The position numbers and the translations under genes are program-made. Positions 1 through 12,394 of a stretch of DNA of 64,000 nt are shown one piece after another; the stretch's first letter is position 1, and each line of letters begins with the position of its first letter. The notes under the pieces were generated by a model that was not told the origin of the DNA, ran no database searches, and saw only the letters and a program-made list of their open reading frames with translations. The stretch covers positions 26,581,163-26,645,162 of the forward strand of contig CM030713.1 of the NCBI GenBank assembly GCA_017979445.1, given 5' to 3'. Source of the stretch: Akebia trifoliata. Its lineage: Eukaryota; Streptophyta; Magnoliopsida; Ranunculales; Lardizabalaceae.

Positions 1-777
1 TTAGATCAGAAACTCAATCGAGTTATTTGTCTATATATAATATTGTTATTTATTTTAAAATATTTATAAATTTTTTTTTTTGACTCATCAAGTAGACTCA
101 CAAGTTTTTAACTAGACTCAACTCGAATATGAACATTCGAGTTGAGTTTTGAATGTATGCTTAAATCAACCAAAAGCATATCAAAATTGTCAATCACTTA
201 ATGACTTTAATGGCTTTGGTATGGAAACTTCAAACAGAAAGTTGTATTGGGTCCAAGTCCCCCTTCCTTTTGAAAATAACTCAACACACCACATGAATGA
301 TTCTCTTCCATAATTTTTCGAGGACGATCTCATCCAATCTTTTTGACTCGAAAGTAGGATTTAATGTACATAAATACGACCTGTATATTAAACAAAATAA
401 AGTTAATAGGGGAGACAATAATATATTTCTTAAACTTGTGTTCGATTCACTGGTCCCACAAGTCATCTTTCCTAGTTTTATGTACGAGTCGTGATGAATA
501 TACGTGGTTGACGTGGCAAGACACAGAACCATAGATCTCTTTCTTTGAGAGTCACAAGGAAAAGATATACGGTTCTATGCCCTTGTCACATCAATTGTGT
601 ATAGATCACGTATGATTTATCGCGTGCATTCATCATTATTCTTCGTATATCTATTTTGATTTAAAATGAGAAAATCAAAGAGCATTTAAATTATTTAAAC
701 TAGGGGTTTGTCGACAAAAAATACAGACCATTTAATGCCCACTTTCTTAAACATTGTCCAAGTAAGAGATTTTTTTA
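1..777. other. AT-rich intergenic DNA
   Basis: No gene, RNA or bounded element recognised. The short open frames at about 281-532 overlap on both strands and have no recognisable domain, so I do not treat them as genes. Confidence 0.6.
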
Positions 778-867
778 GAGAGCTTTTTTTGCCGCACCAA
801 CTTTTGCTAATGCCACCCCAAGGTGTGTGTAATTATTGACAAAAGTTGGTGTGACAATAAAGTCTCG
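778..867. repeat. MITE, family X (short copy)
   Basis: About 90 bp with inverted ends. The left end contains GCACCAACTTTTGCTAATG and the right end contains the complementary AAAAGTTGGTGTGACAATA. The same ends recur at 29259, 29669, 39124, 43934, 47475 and 54206. No transposase is present. The target-site duplication is not clear, so the superfamily is left open. Confidence 0.7.
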
Positions 868-2722
868 CATTTTTTTATTGAAATACCAAAACCATCTATC
901 TTAAAGAAGGGTTAAAATATCTGGTGAAGGAAACATATCACACGTGCCCCTATACGTTTTGATGAATAATTGAGATACCTCCATGTTTTATAATTGATGA
1001 TAGGCCCCTTAATTTGCATTGGTATTATTGTAAATTACTGAAAAGTAATAAAGAATCCTACATTTTTTTCTTTCAAAACTAGTCATCCTTATTCTCTTGA
1101 ATGATGATGAGGAGGATGATTGTGATGGCGACGATGATAGTCACAATAACCATCATCATCATCATCCCCATTATCATTAGGTTGAAAATGACATTTTTTT
1201 AAAGAAAAATCAAGGGTTTTATATCATTTTTAATTAATCTATAAGAGAAGACAAAGGTTAAGATAATAAAAATAAAAATAAAAAAAAGAGGGAAAATTAC
1301 TTAAACAAATAGGGGAGAGATTTTTTCTAAATAGTCCCTGAGTAATGGGTGGTCTCTTAATAGTTCATTTTGTAAATTTTTCTTTTCTTAATCCAAACCT
1401 CATCTCACTTGTATAAGGTCTTTGAAATATTCAAACTACCATTTTCTCATCTTTTTCACATAGTTAGGCTTTCCAACGGTGATTATGATTATTTATGATG
1501 ATCTTCGATCATGAATGACGAATGTAAAACGATATTCTCTTAATTTTGAACATCTAAAGTTATTATTTATTTTTTTATTTCAATGATCTATAATACAAAA
1601 ATAAACGTAAAAAAATTGGATAACGAAATTGAGAATCAAATTTTTTTGATGATTAAGCTGTAATTTTTTTATTTGCAGCTATGATTAATGCATGTTGAGT
1701 GTTTTGAGGAGATTTATCCAATATCAAAACTTGAAAAATGAAAAAAAAAAAAAAAAAACTGAATGGAAAATGAACAATCTGTAACTTTTTCTTTCAAATT
1801 TGAGAAAATGCAAAACTATCCAAATGACTTCAAAATGCAATTTTGATGGCTCGGAAGGATCGACAAATCGTTGCATATTTCATTGAACAGAAAATTCAAT
1901 TTGACATAGAATGCATATACCATCTTGAAAAAGCGAACAACTGAGGCGTTAATGACAACCAAAACAAGTTAAGGGTTTTTTTGCCAGAGTTTCGATTTAT
2001 CACCCATTGGAGCTACTCTGATCCCAATGCGAAGCTAGGATTTTGCTCGTGTGGGGACAACTAAGAGTGAAAATAACAGTTGTGGGGGCAACTCAAAATG
2101 GAAAAAAAATTGTAAGGATAATAATTGCAGATTTTTTTTATCCACCATTAAAATTTGTTGCAATAACTCACTAATCCATAGACTTTGAAAATTCTTGTGG
2201 GGCAAGTACCCCCATTTTCTTAAATGTATCATTTTAAATTTTAACATCCTCATTTCTACAAACATTATTATTATTATTATTTTTTTACCACCCAACTAAT
2301 TCACATTTATACAGAATAATTGGTCTTACTGTCATTATATATATATATAATTTTCTTTTAATTTAGTTGATATGGATTAGCCATGTAATACTTAATATGT
2401 GCACCTCCGATTTAAACCATCAAGCTATTAATATGTGCATTTCGAAACTTCTAGCCTATAAATTAAAAAATGTTAGACTTTCTTTAGGACCTCTTAAGGC
2501 TTCCCATTTTATAATAAGGGCAAATAAAGGCAAACTTTGGGCTTAGAATCACAACTAAGTTGATTGACATATAGCAAACTCAACTAGTCCCTAAGATGAC
2601 AAGCAGCTCATGTTACATATCTCGAGGTGTTCAATTTTTCCAAAAATCCTCATACACTTATAATATTGGATCATTTTTTTGGATGTTGAAGAAATTATGA
2701 GATATATAAAGAGAAATCCTTT
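868..2722. other. Intergenic DNA with simple repeats
   Basis: AT-rich. It contains a GATGAT-type microsatellite patch around 1100-1170, a run of about 19 A around 1740, and the left partner of a dispersed repeat (2035-2290, listed separately). No gene recognised. Confidence 0.55.
2035..2290 (-). repeat. Dispersed repeat, inverted relative to 4231-4470
   Basis: Shares, in opposite orientation, the same series of short blocks with 4231-4470: a 'gccccaca' block, a 'ttttcaaattct'-like block and poly-T/poly-A blocks next to 'ccactctta'. The ends are not sharp and no TSD was found. It could be two copies of a nonautonomous element or an LTR fragment. Confidence 0.45.
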
Positions 2723-2910
2723 CCTTACTAAGACAGTGATAGTGAGGAAAAATGTCTTACTAAACCTCATCCACCATCAAAAGACCTTAAGATGTGTAAA
2801 ATAAGATCTCGAGATTTGTTACAAAACTCAAAAACAAATCTCGAAATCCTTTTTTTTTCCCCGGTGGATGAGACTTAGTAAGGCCCATTTTCCTCACTAT
2901 CTTAGTAAGG
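2723..2910. repeat. MITE-like inverted repeat
   Basis: About 50-bp imperfect arms facing each other: CCTTACTAAGACAGTGATAG at the left and the complementary CTATCTTAGTAAGG at the right end, with GTGAGGAAAA and CTCATCCACC also mirrored. The centre is unrelated AT-rich DNA. Short 'ccttactaa' motifs also occur at the edges of the repeat at 55053-55430, so the two may be distantly related. Confidence 0.6.
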
Positions 2911-3108
2911 CTAGTCGGTCTCATCTAAAAATGATGATATTATTATATTGACTATTAGGGTCTAAAGCATTCTAATAAGATGTATGGTGGTGCACTCTAT
3001 CAAATACATTTGATATCATTAGGTTTTTCATGCATAGAATATATCTTTGTTAAGAATTTTTTATTCTAAATCTTATTAAGGTTTCTGTTATTATAATTAA
3101 GAGAAAAA

Positions 3109-3329
3109 ATCCAGTTCTATTATTTAAGAATAATGATTTTTTGACGGCCTCGGCACGCCCTTATATGCCTCCTGGTATGGCATGTGCTAAAAACATAATT
3201 TCTTTTTCTTGGGGTACACAATTACACATATTTACGATGATATACAATTGTGTATCTCGAGAGAAAAATTTATGATTCTAGCACATATCACGTCAGGCGG
3301 GCATCATAAAATCACGACTCATTATTTAA
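3109..3329. repeat. MITE-like inverted repeat
   Basis: Imperfect inverted arms. The left arm (GTTCTATTATTTAAGAATAA, then a GC-richer block, then GTGCTAAAAACAT) is mirrored by the right arm (ATGATTCTAGCACAT, a GC-richer block, then ATTATTTAAC). No coding capacity. Confidence 0.55.
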
Positions 3330-4030
3330 CACATTGCGTGCAATTTTTATGACTTTCTTGCATGATTTAAAATCTCAGTCGAAAAAAAAAAGAAGAATCT
3401 TGACTTTGGCATCTCATCCAGTTCATGAACTATACTAAATATTGACTTGTTTGAAATGGAATAGTTCCTTATCACATTTTTTCATCATTTTTTGTCTAGA
3501 AGATGAGTCACGTTGAGACTGAATTAGGTAACACTTATAGTTCAATAAAATATTGATAATGTCAACATAACGGTAACTAATTTTGGTTGATGTCTCTCTC
3601 TAACACCGTATTCATCAAAAAAAATTAATTTAAGGGTCTTTGTCTTATATGGGCTTTTTGGGTGAGACAATGATAGCTGACCAAAGTATTTCATTTTTGA
3701 ATTTGAATGGCAAATGCCAACAAATTTTTTTTTATAGAATTTCGGCCAGTACAAAGGAAAAAAAAAAACATAATTTTAAATTCGTATTTCATAGAGAAGA
3801 TGAGATTATATTGCAGAGTTTGAAGTTACAAAAATGCCACTTCTACACTTATGGGTTGGGTTACCACATTACTTAAATCATGTATCAAATGAAAATCTCA
3901 AAACCCTAATTACCAGTTTTTTTATTTATGGAATTAAGCGAATATTATTATTATTCGATCTTATTATATTGCATCATGATAATCTGACGCTTGTTTTTGG
4001 TACGTTCTCTTCACAAAACCGTACGTAATC

Positions 4031-4205
4031 GTCATAATAATGTTGAAGTGACCTTGGGCTAGAACTTCATATCTCACTTTTTGGCATGAAAGTTTATGGG
4101 GAACCATAGATGCTTTTCATCGAGATAAGAGTGTTCTTATTCACTTTCACGTCAAGAAATGCGATATGAGATTCCAACTTGAGGTCACCCCAGCACGATT
4201 CTAAT
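4031..4205. repeat. MITE-like inverted repeat
   Basis: Arms 'gtgacctt...catatctcac...catgaaag' at the left and 'ctttcacgtcaag...gatatgag...gaggtcac' at the right are mutually complementary. A related right end (AGTGCCAAATGAGGTCAATC) is seen alone near 37700-37735, so this is probably a dispersed family. Confidence 0.5.
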
Positions 4206-4230
4206 CATAAATATATGTCTTTGTAAGGGT

Positions 4231-4470
4231 GGATTTAGAGTGAGGGATGTGGGGACGCTTGCCCCCACAAGAGTTTTCAAATTCTATTGATTAAGGTGCT
4301 ATTGTAACAGATTTTAGCAGTAGATAAAAAAATCTACCATTATTGTCCCCACAAATTATTTTTTTTCCACTCTTAATTGCCCCCATAAATATTTTTTTCA
4401 CTCTTAATTGTTCTCACAATTTTTTTTCTACTCTTGGTTGCCCCCACATGAGCAAAATCTTAACTCCATC
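4231..4470 (+). repeat. Dispersed repeat, partner of 2035-2290
   Basis: Same blocks as 2035-2290 but on the other strand, including three successive 'tgcccccac' or 'cactcttaattg' motifs. This suggests internal duplication. No coding capacity. Confidence 0.45.
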
Positions 4471-5500
4471 TCTGTGTCCTTGTGTATCCTGAAGCAATGA
4501 ATCTATGGTTATGTGAAAGGAGTGTACAAAGAAGGAGCGTAAGATTATCACGATTCTATTATATTTGCCTTACACTGAAAATTTTTGCCGAATCAGCAAA
4601 TAAAGATAGGTAAAAATTTACCAAACACCATTATAAATTAATGATATATTTTGTACAGTGAAATTTTATTTGGTCGAGACGCATCGTACCAATTAGGTGG
4701 AATCCTAATGCTAGGTTTAATGCAGTGTGAATCTCGAAGAATAGATTAGTACATATACCGAGATCTACACTAGATCCATCTATTATGGCACATGGCTTGA
4801 TCAAATCTAATTTAAAAAAAAAAAAAAAAAATCTTAAAATGAAAAAACTCTTAACTAATAGAATTATTATCAAATTTGAAGGAACATTAATTGGGCAATT
4901 ATAATATTAGGATTCCTTTGGGTTTAATTTTGATCTATTCAAAGGGGATACCCTGAAATGGGAAAAACAATAAGAAAGCATATAATTATATTTTTTTTTC
5001 TTTCTAAAAATTAGTAGAATAGCTCTCTCGAGGCCAAGAATTGGATTTACTACATATCTCATAAAAAATTATCTCTTACGATTCTCGCTCTTTTTCTAAT
5101 TGAATTTGTCTCATGTGATTGATTGGAAAAATATCAATATGAATATCTATGATTGTTGGAGGTATATGAGAGAATGACAGCATCCAATCCCGATGTTTTC
5201 CTCCACAGTAATTAATAATTATATAATATTTTTTATATCTCATTTATAAGATGAACAAAAATGGATTAAGGTTTTGTTCATAATTACCAAAAAGCTTATA
5301 ACATATATAAAAGTAATCTTTCACAATAATTTGAGGAGTTTTGATTACTCATCCAACTAGTAATCATGTTTTTCATTTCTTTGTTTTTTGATGAATCTTT
5401 ATTCTTTCAAAAATATAGTTGAATTTTTTCTTTATCCACCTTCACTCTCCATGATTCCCTATGATTGAATTTCTCTTCATGGTATTATCCAAGGACTAAT
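4471..5500. other. AT-rich intergenic DNA
   Basis: No gene or bounded element recognised. A poly-A run of about 18 lies at 4814-4831. Confidence 0.5.
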
Positions 5501-5502
5501 CC

Positions 5503-6050
5503 CAGGGCACATGATACATGTACATCACACTCACTAGGTAAGTGAGGGTGCGTCTTCGTGGGTGGTGTTGAGTATATATTCTCCTCCACTCTTGGGTGTG
5601 TCATAACCCAGTTAAATCCCTTGGACCCTCTTATATTCATAGTTCTCTCCTTCTCAACAGATCGGTTTTTTGGAGTAATTGGTTGAATAACATGGTATTA
5701 GAGCGTTAGGTTCATATAGGTGGGTTCGATTCTTTCCACCATTATGGGTGAGGGGGAGTCTTGAGTATATATTTTCCTCCATATTCGAGTGTGTCATACC
5801 CCAATTAAGATCCTTGACTCTCTTATATTCATAGTTTTCCCCTTCTCAACAGATCGATCTTTTGGAGTACTTGGTTGGTTAACAGGTGACCCTTGAGGAA
5901 TTACTTATATTAGGTATCTAACTCATGACCTACTAGACCTGTGGCACGTGCAACTCATGCACATCACACGCACCAAGTAAGTGAGGGTGCGTCCTCACAG
6001 GTTGCCCCTGAGGAATTAAGGCTCATATTGAGTATCAAACTCGCAACCTA
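5503..6050 (+). repeat. Tandem duplication, first unit split by a TRIM
   Basis: Two direct units of roughly 105-115 bp, each containing 'cacatgat/cacgtgc', 'AAGTGAGGGTGCGTC' and 'ctgaggaatta/cttgaggaatta'. The first unit (from about 5503) is interrupted at 5565 by the TRIM at 5566-5884 and resumes at 5885. The second unit, at about 5940-6050, is uninterrupted and so shows what the target looked like before insertion. Confidence 0.65.
5566..5884 (+). mobile_element. TRIM (terminal-repeat retrotransposon in miniature), complete
   Basis: Two direct terminal repeats of 127 bp (5566-5692) and 126 bp (5759-5884) flank only 66 bp. The left LTR begins TGTTGAGTATAT and ends AATAACA; the right LTR begins TCTTGAGTATAT and ends GTTAACA. 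A primer-binding site like the initiator tRNA-Met site (TGGTATTAGAGC, 5693-5704) follows the left LTR directly, and a purine-rich tract (GGGTGAGGGGGAG) precedes the right LTR. The flanks GGTGG and GGTGA look like a 5-bp TSD with one change. There is no coding region, as expected for a TRIM. A second copy of identical total length (319 bp) lies inverted at 52812-53130. Confidence 0.88.
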
Positions 6051-6829
6051 CGAGCATCAACCGATCCAAAATTGCAATTGAGCCAACCCCTCGGGGTTAG
6101 ACATGTTTTCTTATATAAGAAAATTAACTAGAAAAAACTTTAGACTTATTATTTTGAAAAATAAGTTATCAAAAGGGTTACACAATCATTTTTATAAATA
6201 TTTTGAAAGTCGGTGAGAGAGTAATTTATCAATCTTTCCTTACGTTTTGGTCAAAAACCCTTCTTTATTTTACTGTTATTAAACTAATTTCAACGAATAT
6301 TTGGCACCGAAAGTTATTATAATCAACCTCAAAAAAGTTCTTATAAGATGCCAACCAACATAAATAAAATCCCAAAGAGGGTGTCTTTGTATACTGACAT
6401 GGAGGAATTGGAATCCACCATGAGTAGAATCCACTGTTCTTTCATGGTATTTAACAACCCTAAAGGAATCTACAACAAACTGACAAATAACAAGTTACAT
6501 TCCAATCTATTAATCTAGATTTTCTGATTCAAATAAATGTTAAATAAAAAACTCATAATTCCATTCTTTCATGAATAAATTTTTTTTCCCTAAAATAAAA
6601 GGGAATCCTAATTAATTAAGCTAAACAATAATTAAATGAATTTTTTCCGGCCACTAAATTAACTTGGGCTTGTAGCCGTTCCAATATCATATGCCTTTTG
6701 GTTTGGGCTGCATCAATCTGGAATTCAAGAGCTCCCCTACCTTTGCTCAGTGATCTCCTTTCAAATATTCGAAGATCCAAAGAAAATCTTCATTTCTAAT
6801 TACCAATGGGGATTCCCATGATATAAACC
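6051..6829. other. Intergenic DNA
   Basis: AT-rich, with no gene or bounded element recognised. Confidence 0.5.
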
Positions 6830-6978
6830 CGATCAGTACACCAAAAATGTATAGGTGTCAGTGGTGTGGAAAGTTAAACACATATTTCTTTGGGGTCATA
6901 ACATCCAATCTGTACACCAAAAATATTTACGTGTTAGTGATGTGGAAAGTTAAGCTCATATCTTTTTGGGGTCCTAAC
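6830..6978 (+). repeat. Two-unit tandem repeat (about 74 bp each)
   Basis: The units at 6830-6903 and 6904-6978 share TACACCAAAAAT, GGTGT-AGT-GTGGAAAGTTAA and CTTTTTGGGGTC blocks. Related, more divergent copies of the core (tacaccaaa...ggaaagtta) occur at about 7370-7440, 48750-48830 and 49060-49150, the last two inside the maspardin gene's first intron. It is probably a dispersed repeat. Confidence 0.6.
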
Positions 6979-7781
6979 ACATAATCACACTTTGTGATAG
7001 TTTTCGTTCTGATACCCCTCCTTCAAGGTTTCAGATAACCTATTTTCCCATGGATTTATGATGGCAACTTTCGAGGTTTGTATCCGAGACATGACTCTTA
7101 AGCTATGACAGGAGAGCATTGGGGATAATTTTGAAATTTTAAAATATCTTAAAAGTGATCTAGGGGAAAAGTTGGAATTATAAAATATTTTAAAAGGCTT
7201 TTTCTCCACTTTTGGAGAGAAAGAAAACTCACCTATTTTTCTCTCCTCTTCTCTCCCCACTTAACAATTCAAACAAGAGAAATGGAGAGAAATTCATTTA
7301 TTTTCTCTTCTCTACTCTTCTCTTCTTTTCTCTCAATCCAAACACAATGTAAGTTTTATACCAAATAATACAAACCCAATCAAAACATCAAAAATACCTA
7401 ATTGTTAATGGTTGAGAAAGTTAAGTCCAATATCTTCGATGTTATAATAGAGAGACGGCGAGGCAATACTCATGTGTTTTTTATTTTTTAACCTTATACA
7501 GTTAATTTCCATAAACCTAGTTTACCAATCTTCTTATGTTACTTGAGATCTCAAAAATCCACAACTATCCAGAACTTCCATCATTAGTTATGTCCCGCCT
7601 CTTTTAAGTCCAGTAAATTTTCTTTTGGCATACTCATTTGTGATGGATACTTCCTTTACTTTATGTTGGATAATTCCATTTGATGTAATTATCGATCCCT
7701 GGTTAAGGCTGCATATCATCCCGAGGTACCACTTTTTTACATCCTTGATTTGTCTAATAGTAATTGGATCATACTCCTACT
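6979..7781. other. Intergenic DNA
   Basis: Contains a pyrimidine/purine-rich inverted patch at about 7215-7345 (repeated TTCTCTC / GAGAGAAA) that may be a small MITE. No gene recognised. The 91-residue open frame on the minus strand at 6985-7260 has no recognisable domain. Confidence 0.5.
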
Positions 7782-8175
7782 TAGGGCTGGCAATAGGTTG
7801 GATGAAACTATTTCCATATCCTTATCCAACTCTAACGATATCCATATCCGATTAATTATCCACTTTTTTAACGGATACCCAATGTTCAAGCGGATATTCA
7901 AGTTGGATATATATCTCATTGAGAAGAGAATGGTAAAACCATAATTTTAGGTTATAAATATATTTTATTGTGAATTTATCGACCTAACTCGGTTAAATGG
8001 ATATTCGGTTAGATAAAACGTATATCCATATCCAACCCTAAAAATATTTTGATAAAAATAATTGCGGATAAATTTACCCGAATTCTTAATTGGATAAAAA
8101 AATGTATCCATACCCAAATATCTTGGATAAGATAAGTCGAGTAAATGGATATTATCCGACTCATTGCTAGCCCTA
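7782..8175. mobile_element. hAT-type MITE with exact 8-bp TSD
   Basis: 394 bp, beginning TAGGGCTGGCAAT and ending ATTGCTAGCCCTA, a near-perfect 13-bp inverted pair. It is flanked by the identical 8-bp direct repeat CTCCTACT (7774-7781 and 8176-8183). An 8-bp TSD with these termini is diagnostic of the hAT superfamily. There is no transposase frame. The interior is rich in 'ggatat' and 'atatcc' motifs, which partly fold on themselves. Confidence 0.9.
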
Positions 8176-8854
8176 CTCCTACTCCCGCTTGACATGAATC
8201 TCGAGATGACTCATGTTCTGTTGGGGGCCATTCACATATTTTTACCTATAGAACATTCATACATACATACATATACACCCGTCAACCCTTCACTAAGCCT
8301 AGAATGACCGATGGGCAACACCAAGCCTAATAGGCTCAATCCAAGCTTGGGCGTGCCATTTCTAAGGTTGGGATCCAGTTGAGGTTTGAAAAAATTGAGC
8401 CCAAACCTAACTCGAATTGAGCTCGGGCTATAAACCTTTTTTTTCCCATTTAAACTTTAAGTTTGATGCGCAATCTCAAACATCGTTTAAGGGTTCGGGC
8501 TTGTTCACAAAGCCTAAGGTTGGATTGGCTCAAGCTTCTGTTGAGACCATTGTTACTAAATGATGATAAATCTAGCCAAACCCATGTTATTGTCGCAGTT
8601 TAGCTGAAAATATTAAAAGGCCCACATTAGCAATCCTGTCCTGGCCCATAGAATTCAAATTTAAAATTAAACCATAAGCCATCCATGTGATAGTAGCTAT
8701 TGGGCTCACAACACCCATAGGCCCACTATAATAATCTTCTCGTGGCCCAAAAATTCAAATTTCAAAGAATGTCATAGTAGTGGCTGTTGGGCTCAAAATA
8801 CCCTCAATTTATTTCAAATTTCAAAATTAAAACAAAGGACGAGATAGGAAGACC
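8176..8854. other. Intergenic DNA
   Basis: Contains two related stretches with 'ggctcaa...cccaa' and 'atagtagc..ttgggctca' around 8590-8830, suggesting an old local duplication. No gene recognised. Confidence 0.5.
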
Positions 8855-9606
8855 TAGGGCTGTCAACGGATAGGTATCTGATCAGATACTACTATATCCG
8901 AATTCGAATAAAAAAAAAATACTATCTGAATTCGAATTCGAATCCGAGATCGGATATCCCTAACAAACATTTGAATTCAAATCCGAAAAATATATCGGAT
9001 ATCCGATCCGATCGAAGTTCACACAGTCGAAACCCACAGATTTCATCTGAAAAATCACTCCGGCGGGTTCAGATCGTAGAGAGAGAGAGAATATGTACCT
9101 GGATGCTCGTCGACCGGAGTAGACGTGTCGGAGTTCGCACAGTTGAAACCCACATATTTCCTTCAAAAAATCACTCCGATTGATTCAGATTGGAGAGAGA
9201 GAGAGAAAGGATACGAACCTGATGCTCGCCGGCCGAAGAAAACGGTGGTTACGGAGTTCGATCGAAACGAAAACCCACCATTTACGTCGTCTGGTGTTTC
9301 AGTGTTGAAGGTGGGTTTGAGAAGATAAAGTTTTGAAAATAAGTTTTGCTGTATGACACGAATACATAACACTATATATTTACATATATAAAGTTTTGTT
9401 GTAAAACAAAAATACATAATATATGTATTATTATCAGAGCGGATATTATCGAATCGGATATCTCAATATCCGAATTCGTATCCGAAACTCATTCGAATGT
9501 TAAAATGACATCCGAATCCGAATCCGAATCCGATATCCAAAAATTTTAGATAATATCTGATTTTTCGAATTCAAATTCGGATTTCGGCTATCCATTGACA
9601 CCCCTA
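8855..9606. mobile_element. hAT-type MITE with exact 8-bp TSD
   Basis: 752 bp, starting TAGGGCTGTCAACGGATAG and ending CTATCCATTGACACCCCTA (inverted). It is flanked by the identical 8-mer GGAAGACC (8847-8854 and 9607-9614). The interior carries many 'tccgaattcg' and 'gatatccgat' motifs and two direct copies of a GA-rich block (GAGAGAGAGAG at about 9080 and 9193). The open frames inside are low-complexity and not genes. Confidence 0.9.
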
Positions 9607-9736
9607 GGAAGACCCCTCCTAATGCTTCTAATACATGGTATCCAGTCTTCTCTCCCAACAATAGTGAGTTGACTCGTCTAAGTCATCTAGTATTGAAGAA
9701 GTCAAATCATTTAAATCGATTTACAATGTTTATTAA

Positions 9737-10246
9737 GGGGAATGCTAACATCAAGACCTCGTGAGGACTTTAGCATTCTCGATCACTTTTTTTTTTTTTT
9801 TTTTAAGTCATGTTGGAGTAACATTGAAATTGACATCGTTTCACATATTGGTGTGCATAGAACCATAGAAGCTTCTCACTCGTATCTCGAAAAAACACAT
9901 CTATGCCTCTATACACACATCCACATCTGCAATGTGTGAAACAATGTCAATATTAATGTTACTATAACATTTTTCTTCTTTTAAAAAAAAATACTCATAT
10001 CCATTTTGTCTTTTAATGAAAAAAATAGGAATATATTGATTTTTTATATAATAAATATTTGTTTGCATTGATTATCAAAGTATTTACTACAAACAAAACA
10101 TTTAAATTCAAAGATTAAATGTCATTAGCTTTCATTATTTAAAATATAACCATTTATTATGTAAAAGACGAATATTATCCATTATTGAAAAAAATGTGAT
10201 AGAGAATGCTTATGTCTCCATGAGGTCTTAGACGTTAGCATTCCTC
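9737..10246. mobile_element. MITE, possibly Mutator-like
   Basis: Inverted termini of about 45 bp. The left end is GGGGAATGCTAACATCAAGA followed by a CCTCGTGAGG block; the right end has CCATGAGGTCTTAGACG then TTAGCATTCCTC. The flanking 9-mers GTTTATTAA and ATTTAATAA match at 7 of 9 positions, which would suit a Mutator-type TSD but is not conclusive. A lone end with the same start (GGGGATGCTAACATG) is at about 10746. Confidence 0.6.
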
Positions 10247-11270
10247 ATTTAATAATATATATTTATATTTAGATAATTATAATTTTTTCTTATTATTAGT
10301 AGAAGTTCACTCATAAAATTTTGTTTTCTTGTCATATTTTGAAAAATGATATTTCTTTCGTCTTCGAAAATTCTAATAGAAATTTAGTTGCCTTAACCTA
10401 ATCATTGTGTCTTGTATAACGCAAATCATTTTATTCAACTTAGAATTATTTATTAGGGTCAAGTGACTCATGAAAATTGACACATGACAAAAACACACGA
10501 TCCTACCCATATAAACAAAAATTCCCATGGTTGGGACTCATCCACTGGATAAATATGTTCGAGATCCAACATTTGATGCTAGTCTCCTTACTTTGTCGAT
10601 GGGTACCTATAATTGCACTTCTGCGATCAAATTAATGAGAATCTTGATATAGAAAATTGCATGTTTTTTTAACCTTCAAATGACTTTTTATTTATAAAGT
10701 TACCTTATCTGAACATATTATTAATTGTCAAATTAATATTATTTTGGGGATGCTAACATGTGTTGACATTATGCCTGTAAATTAGTAAAATTGGATTATT
10801 CTTCGATGATCAATTACACAAAATCGAAGAAGATTATACAAAAACAAAGAGAACCCTAAATAAAAATAGACTCTAATCAAATCTAATTTAATTCATATCT
10901 TATTTCATCCTAATCCCAATCCTCGTGAGATGATAATATGGTGTATTACAATACACTTTACTACAATGTAATATATCCTAATACTCTAACAATACGAAGT
11001 CCTATTATCTAGGGGTATCAATGGGTACCCATTTAACTAAAACTTATGAAAACCTCATTTTCAAAAGGATTGGATCTGCATCTTGAATCTCGATTTCCTT
11101 ATCCCTTTCCTAAACCTAAAAGAAAATCTTTATTTTTTTATTAGATTCAATCATTTCCTTTCGATTGATTATATAGTATCTCAAATCTTAAAACAACAAT
11201 GCCTAAAAACTTATTTTTGTTTTATTTTTCTATATCCGATTAGAATCAAATCTAAAAGAAACCACAATTG
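10247..11270. other. AT-rich intergenic DNA
   Basis: Apart from the single MITE end near 10746, nothing recognised. Confidence 0.5.
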
Positions 11271-12394
11271 ATTTGGTTTCATTTTTTTTATAAATATAAT
11301 ATATTGAAGAAAGAGGGAGAACAAAGTACAAGGAGGTCGAGGGAACCTCTTAAAAAGCAACAAAACAAAGGAAAATTAAAACATCAATGATTACATAAAG
11401 AGTTCCATCTAAAAATAAAGTCATCAAAAGTAATCCCCGAGAACTCTATGTTTTCTTTTGACCAAAGTTATAACAAACCCAAGATCTCCAAGAAACCGTC
11501 GTGAGAGCTTCTCATCTTATTATTGAACACCCTGTTATTTCTCTCGTTCCACACCCCCAAGTAATAGTAGAAAGAAGTATAGCCCAAAGGAATCTTTTTT
11601 TGGAAGAGAAAGCATTACTAGCCCACCCTTCTAACACCAAGAAGAACTTACGAGGGAAGACCCATTAAATACGGAATAGACCAAAGAAAGTAAACCAAAT
11701 ATTATGAGAAAAAAAAACAACAAATTAAAATATGATCAACAGACTCCCTATCCTTCAAGGGGGACAACAATTGGGTGTGATCTAATCCCGGGCAATCAAA
11801 TTATCCATCGTAAGTATCTTCCTGAGGGAAGTCAAAAAAAAAAAAGATTTTAGATGAAACCAAGTTGGGCCAAATGATAGACCCCAAGAAGGATCTCTTG
11901 GCATAAGGTTTGAGCTACTTATAGAAGGAACTGACAGAGAATCTCAAGTCCTTAGCTCTCGTCCATTTCCACCTGTCATGTTCGCTTTCGTCTAGAAGAA
12001 ACGAATACAAGATATCAATGAAAGATATCAACTCTGTTAGCTCCCAATCATTAAAGTTTTTCCTGAACCCCAAATCCCAAGTAGAACTTGAATCATTGTG
12101 AATCAAATATTACTGGATCAAGCGATTCTTTTTCAACGAGCAGGTGTACAAAGACAAAAATTGAGCTACCATAGACGATGTGCCACACCAACTATCCTCC
12201 TTGTAGACACAGGATTTCGCCATTACAATGATCACATCTACGATGGTTTGGAGTCGCCACCATTCATTTTTGTAAGTGGGTGTGAATGGTCACCCGATGT
12301 GCATTCTTTAGAAAATGTGGCATTTTTGGCGTTTAGTGATTCTCGATGGATAGGAACTAATCAAATCATGAGATTCGGGGTAAGCGACTCGATT

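Noticed and set aside
5693..5704. tRNA gene suggested by the tRNA-Met-like stretch
   Set aside because: Only the 12-base primer-binding site complement is present, between the two TRIM LTRs. There is no cloverleaf.
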